64,000 nt of DNA from Allolobophora icterica. Taxonomy: Eukaryota; Annelida; Clitellata; Crassiclitellata; Lumbricidae. Of this stretch, positions 62,301-64,000 are shown one piece after another. The stretch is from contig OY744608.1 in assembly GCA_963556255.1 (NCBI GenBank), forward strand, positions 28,557,028-28,621,027, read 5' to 3'. Both the position numbers and the translations under genes were made by a program. The number at the start of each line of letters is the position of its first letter. Within the stretch, counting starts at the first letter, position 1. A model generated the notes under the pieces. It did not search any database. It was given only the letters and a program-made list of their open reading frames with translations, and was not told the DNA's origin.

Positions 62301-63884
62301 ACATCCTTTCTGCGAAGCATTTCTTCCACTCACTGCTAAAGTCCTAGCTGAGCTAGAAACTAAAGATTTTATTTGTTCTTTGCTCTGTCTACTATTTTGC
62401 TGTGCCTGTTTTGACTGACTTTAGCAGATAGGCCGCTGTCTTTATATACTCTTTGTGTTTTCGTGATGAAGCTTACTGGTATTGCATGTGTATTATGCCA
62501 TCTTTTGCCTTTTTCTGTGGACCTGAATGGTTTGCATGGTTTTTCGTGTTTGAGATTAATAATTATTCCTAATTCTACATTATCATATTTAGCCTAGCAC
62601 CAGCTGTTTTATTAACTTGTATGTATATGCAATGCTGTACTCAGTGAGATGAACTGGCATCCTTTACTTCGGCTTAAGGTTGTTGCATGTACGTTGTACT
62701 GCTGTGACGTTTGATTTGTTTCTTTCTGCCTTCGAGCATAATAAAGTGCTCATTATATTGCATTATGTTCAACCACTGCATCTCTTTGCAAGTTTGCATT
62801 GATTCCACGGATTCTCTATTTTGCCTGTCCTTATTTTGTTCAGCTGAACAAATTCAGCAACTGTGTGCAGGTGATGCAGTTTCATTTTGTTAATGAGTAG
62901 CTCCCTGCTCGGCACAAGCAGTCTGTTGACTAGAGTTTTACAGATTTATTTCTGAACCGTTATTGTTTGATGTCTTTGGCTGTTGTGATTTCCAGCATCA
63001 TGCCCGTTTACTTAGATGAGGTTATACAGTGTGATGTTGTTTGACCAAATTCTTTTCACATTTCTTACAGAGGGCTTGTTAAAATATGGAAACCAAAAGT
63101 GACACCGATGTCAGAACTGCGGCCAAAGGAAATGAAGTTGGCACCTGATGGTTCAGCTGGAGATGAGCCTTATATACAGAAAACATCACTGGCAGCTGAT
63201 AAGACAGTACGTGCAAATGAGATTCTAGACTGAAGCTGATAAATCTTACCACCAACTCTTTATGAATTATTGTTGAAACACAGATTTTTCTCTTGAGAAA
63301 TACAGTTTTACAGGTAATAGTTAATATTGACTGAACTTGTGGTATCAGAGTAATGACTCTATTGATTGATATGTCTGTGGAACATGGTTGCCATCTGTTT
63401 ACAGCTCTCGCCTTGTAATGCCGAGAGTATGGGTTCGAACATACCCTGAAGTGGTTACTGTGTAGCATTTGAGCAAATGCTAATAAATGCATAATGATAA
63501 TAATAATAATAATAATAATGATAATGCGATTGCTTTCAGGGGCACTTTTGCCAGCCAGGAATTAGACGAATAGGGCCATTCTGGACGTCTGATTTGCTAC
63601 ACTAGTTAATATTCAAGTCTCCGAGGGATCCTGCATTCCTCGGGGCAAAATAAAATAGTAATAAATGGAGTCATTGTGTTTTCATGTTGATGTTGGTTAC
63701 AGGATATTTCGCACATTGGAACTGGATACAACAGAACTGCAAGACCGTTTGGTGCAAGTGGTGGAGCTACCGTCCCAGCTGTTGTTAATGCTCAGTATAA
63801 CTCTCCAATTGGCATATACTCTACAGAGAATGCTGTCAACACATATCAAGCCCAGTCAGCTGTTCTGACTGGACAAATGAAAGG
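53235..63884 (+). CDS. PDZ-LIM / ZASP-type protein, exons 1-4, gene continues
   Basis: Coding exons 53235-53351, 61546-61697, 63071-63206 and 63703-63884 join in matching phase (0, 2, 0, leaving 2) to 195 residues. Residues 7-90 form a PDZ domain with the carboxylate-binding loop SWGFRLQGG (20-28) and a typical second half (NPGSIAERAGLQAGDAVLQI, then EQAKQEIV). A linker with LRPKEMKLAPD follows, then in exon 4 a ZM-like motif (NAQYNSPIGIYSTENAVNTY). That order is the hallmark of ZASP/Cypher and the PDLIM1-4 group, which tie alpha-actinin and actin filaments to signalling enzymes; LIM domains should follow past the right edge. The start ATG at 53235 begins MNPGSDAFRVTL, as usual for the family. 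Intron 1 is 8.2 kb. I cannot tell which vertebrate paralogue it equals. Confidence 0.92.
54590..54960 (+). mobile_element. LINE ORF2 3' remnant
   Basis: The plus strand reads, with stops and frame changes, LYWLPVQDRITCKTILM, PMYIRELFVPVSS and later FEIFEIYEV, the order found near the end of CR1/L2-like ORF2. It is decayed; in intron 1 of the PDZ-LIM gene. Confidence 0.55.
55087..55310 (+). mobile_element. tRNA-derived SINE
   Basis: The head has an A-box-like TAGTGTTTAGTGTGCTGGAC and a B-box GGTTCAAATCC 32 bases on, as in a pol III promoter. A unique body follows (CAGGGCAGAAATTTGTTTCA), ending in a short TTATGATTA-type tail near 55295-55310. A 3' piece of the same family is at 58310-58380. 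Confidence 0.75.
56340..56520 (+). mobile_element. LINE 3' end (copy B)
   Basis: TTCAAATTGCTTATTCACCC, TGACCTGATTAC and GCATTAGACC match 11385-11525. It is only the untranslated tail. Confidence 0.6.
58310..58385 (+). mobile_element. SINE 3' fragment
   Basis: ACCTGCCAGGGCAGAAAGAC and TTTCAAGATTTCTGCC match the body of the SINE at 55087-55310; the tRNA head is missing. Confidence 0.6.
59578..59660 (-). repeat. TTAC-tailed retroelement 3' end (copy 2)
   Basis: Read on the minus strand, CACCGGAATGCGGACCAG is followed by AATAAAGAATG and TTAC/TACT units. It resembles 4545-4615. Confidence 0.45.
59869..59942. repeat. (CA)n microsatellite, interrupted
   Basis: CA-rich run with ATGCACA interruptions, in intron 1 of the PDZ-LIM gene. 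Confidence 0.9.
61546..61697 (+). CDS. PDZ-LIM gene exon 2
   Basis: The acceptor is TTCTGTTGCTAG; it encodes VNPGSIAERAGLQAGD through VFMVVQ and two bases of an arginine codon, with donor GTAGGA. It completes the PDZ domain. Confidence 0.93.
63071..63206 (+). CDS. PDZ-LIM gene exon 3 (linker)
   Basis: The acceptor is TTTCTTACAG and the donor GTACGT. It encodes GLVKIWKPKVTPMSELRP through LAADKT, the linker after the PDZ domain. Confidence 0.9.
63385..63525 (+). mobile_element. Second tRNA-derived SINE with AAT tail
   Basis: ACAGCTCTCGCCTTGTAATG and GGGTTCGAACATACCC form the tRNA-like head with B box; the tail is TAATGATAATAATAATAAT. The left part of the A box is degraded. It lies between exons 3 and 4 of the PDZ-LIM gene. 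Confidence 0.65.
63526..63665 (+). repeat. LINE-type 3' tail with CCGAGG stem-loop
   Basis: CTCCGAGGGATCCTGC then ATTCCTCGGGGC forms a stem-loop like the one ending the LINE fragment at 40384-40872. An A-rich AATAAAATAGTAATAAA tail follows. Confidence 0.5.
63703..63884 (+). CDS. PDZ-LIM gene exon 4 (ZM motif)
   Basis: The acceptor is GTTGGTTACAG and the donor GTAGGT. It encodes DISHIGTGYNRTARPFG, VVNAQYNSPIGIYS and TENAVNTYQAQS, matching the ZASP-like motif that binds alpha-actinin. Confidence 0.9.
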
Positions 63885-64000
63885 GTAGGTCAGCAGCTTT
63901 AATTGGAACTGTGATGAATAATTTTGAATCTAACTTATTTCATGATGTCACACTCACAGAATAATGTGGGCAAGTTCTACTACTATGTCTGCAACAAAGA

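Overview
The window is animal nuclear DNA: introns with GT/AG borders, many transposable elements, long microsatellites and no operons. The gene families (CWH43, TRIM-NHL, CABIT, PDZ-LIM), a Gmr1-type LTR element, hAT elements and tRNA-derived SINEs suggest a marine invertebrate, possibly a deuterostome such as an echinoderm. That placement is an inference; no RNA gene or organelle sequence fixes it. The octamer TAGGCCTA is very common between about 15 and 50 kb.

Four protein-coding genes were assembled by matching splice sites and reading phase across exons. (1) 409-12144, minus: CWH43/PGAP2-interacting protein, ten exons, N-terminus complete and C-terminus beyond the left edge; role in GPI-anchor lipid remodelling. 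(2) 18608-20812, minus: a compact two-exon RING/B-box/NHL protein of 553 residues (TRIM-NHL-like E3 ligase). (3) 24614-43312, minus: an eight-exon gene for a 1,513-residue protein with an N-terminal CABIT-like domain (THEMIS/GAREM type) and about 1,280 residues of low-complexity tail encoded mainly by three large exons. (4) 53235-63884 and onward, plus: the first four coding exons of a PDZ-LIM/ZASP-type cytoskeletal adaptor. Genes 3 and 4 are divergent, separated by about 10 kb of repeats.

Most other sequence is mobile DNA. The main item is a 5,076-bp LTR retrotransposon (31013-36088), antisense in intron 4 of the CABIT gene. Its two 727-bp LTRs look identical, it has a 5-bp target duplication, a tRNA-Ser-like primer site, a probable leader intron, and one 968-codon ORF in which integrase remnants precede reverse transcriptase (Gmr1-like order). 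The catalytic cores of both integrase and reverse transcriptase are missing while the frame stays open. At least six hAT-type deletion derivatives or MITEs with target duplications are present; three families carry short tandem motifs just inside their ends. RTE-like, CR1-like and other LINE pieces, two SINE families, several minisatellites, and a pair of adjacent near-perfect palindromes make up much of the rest.

The genes do not form a pathway. They are independent loci for GPI-anchor maturation, ubiquitin ligation, signalling adaptor and cytoskeleton. Exon borders are my reading of sequence and phase only; no transcript evidence was available.
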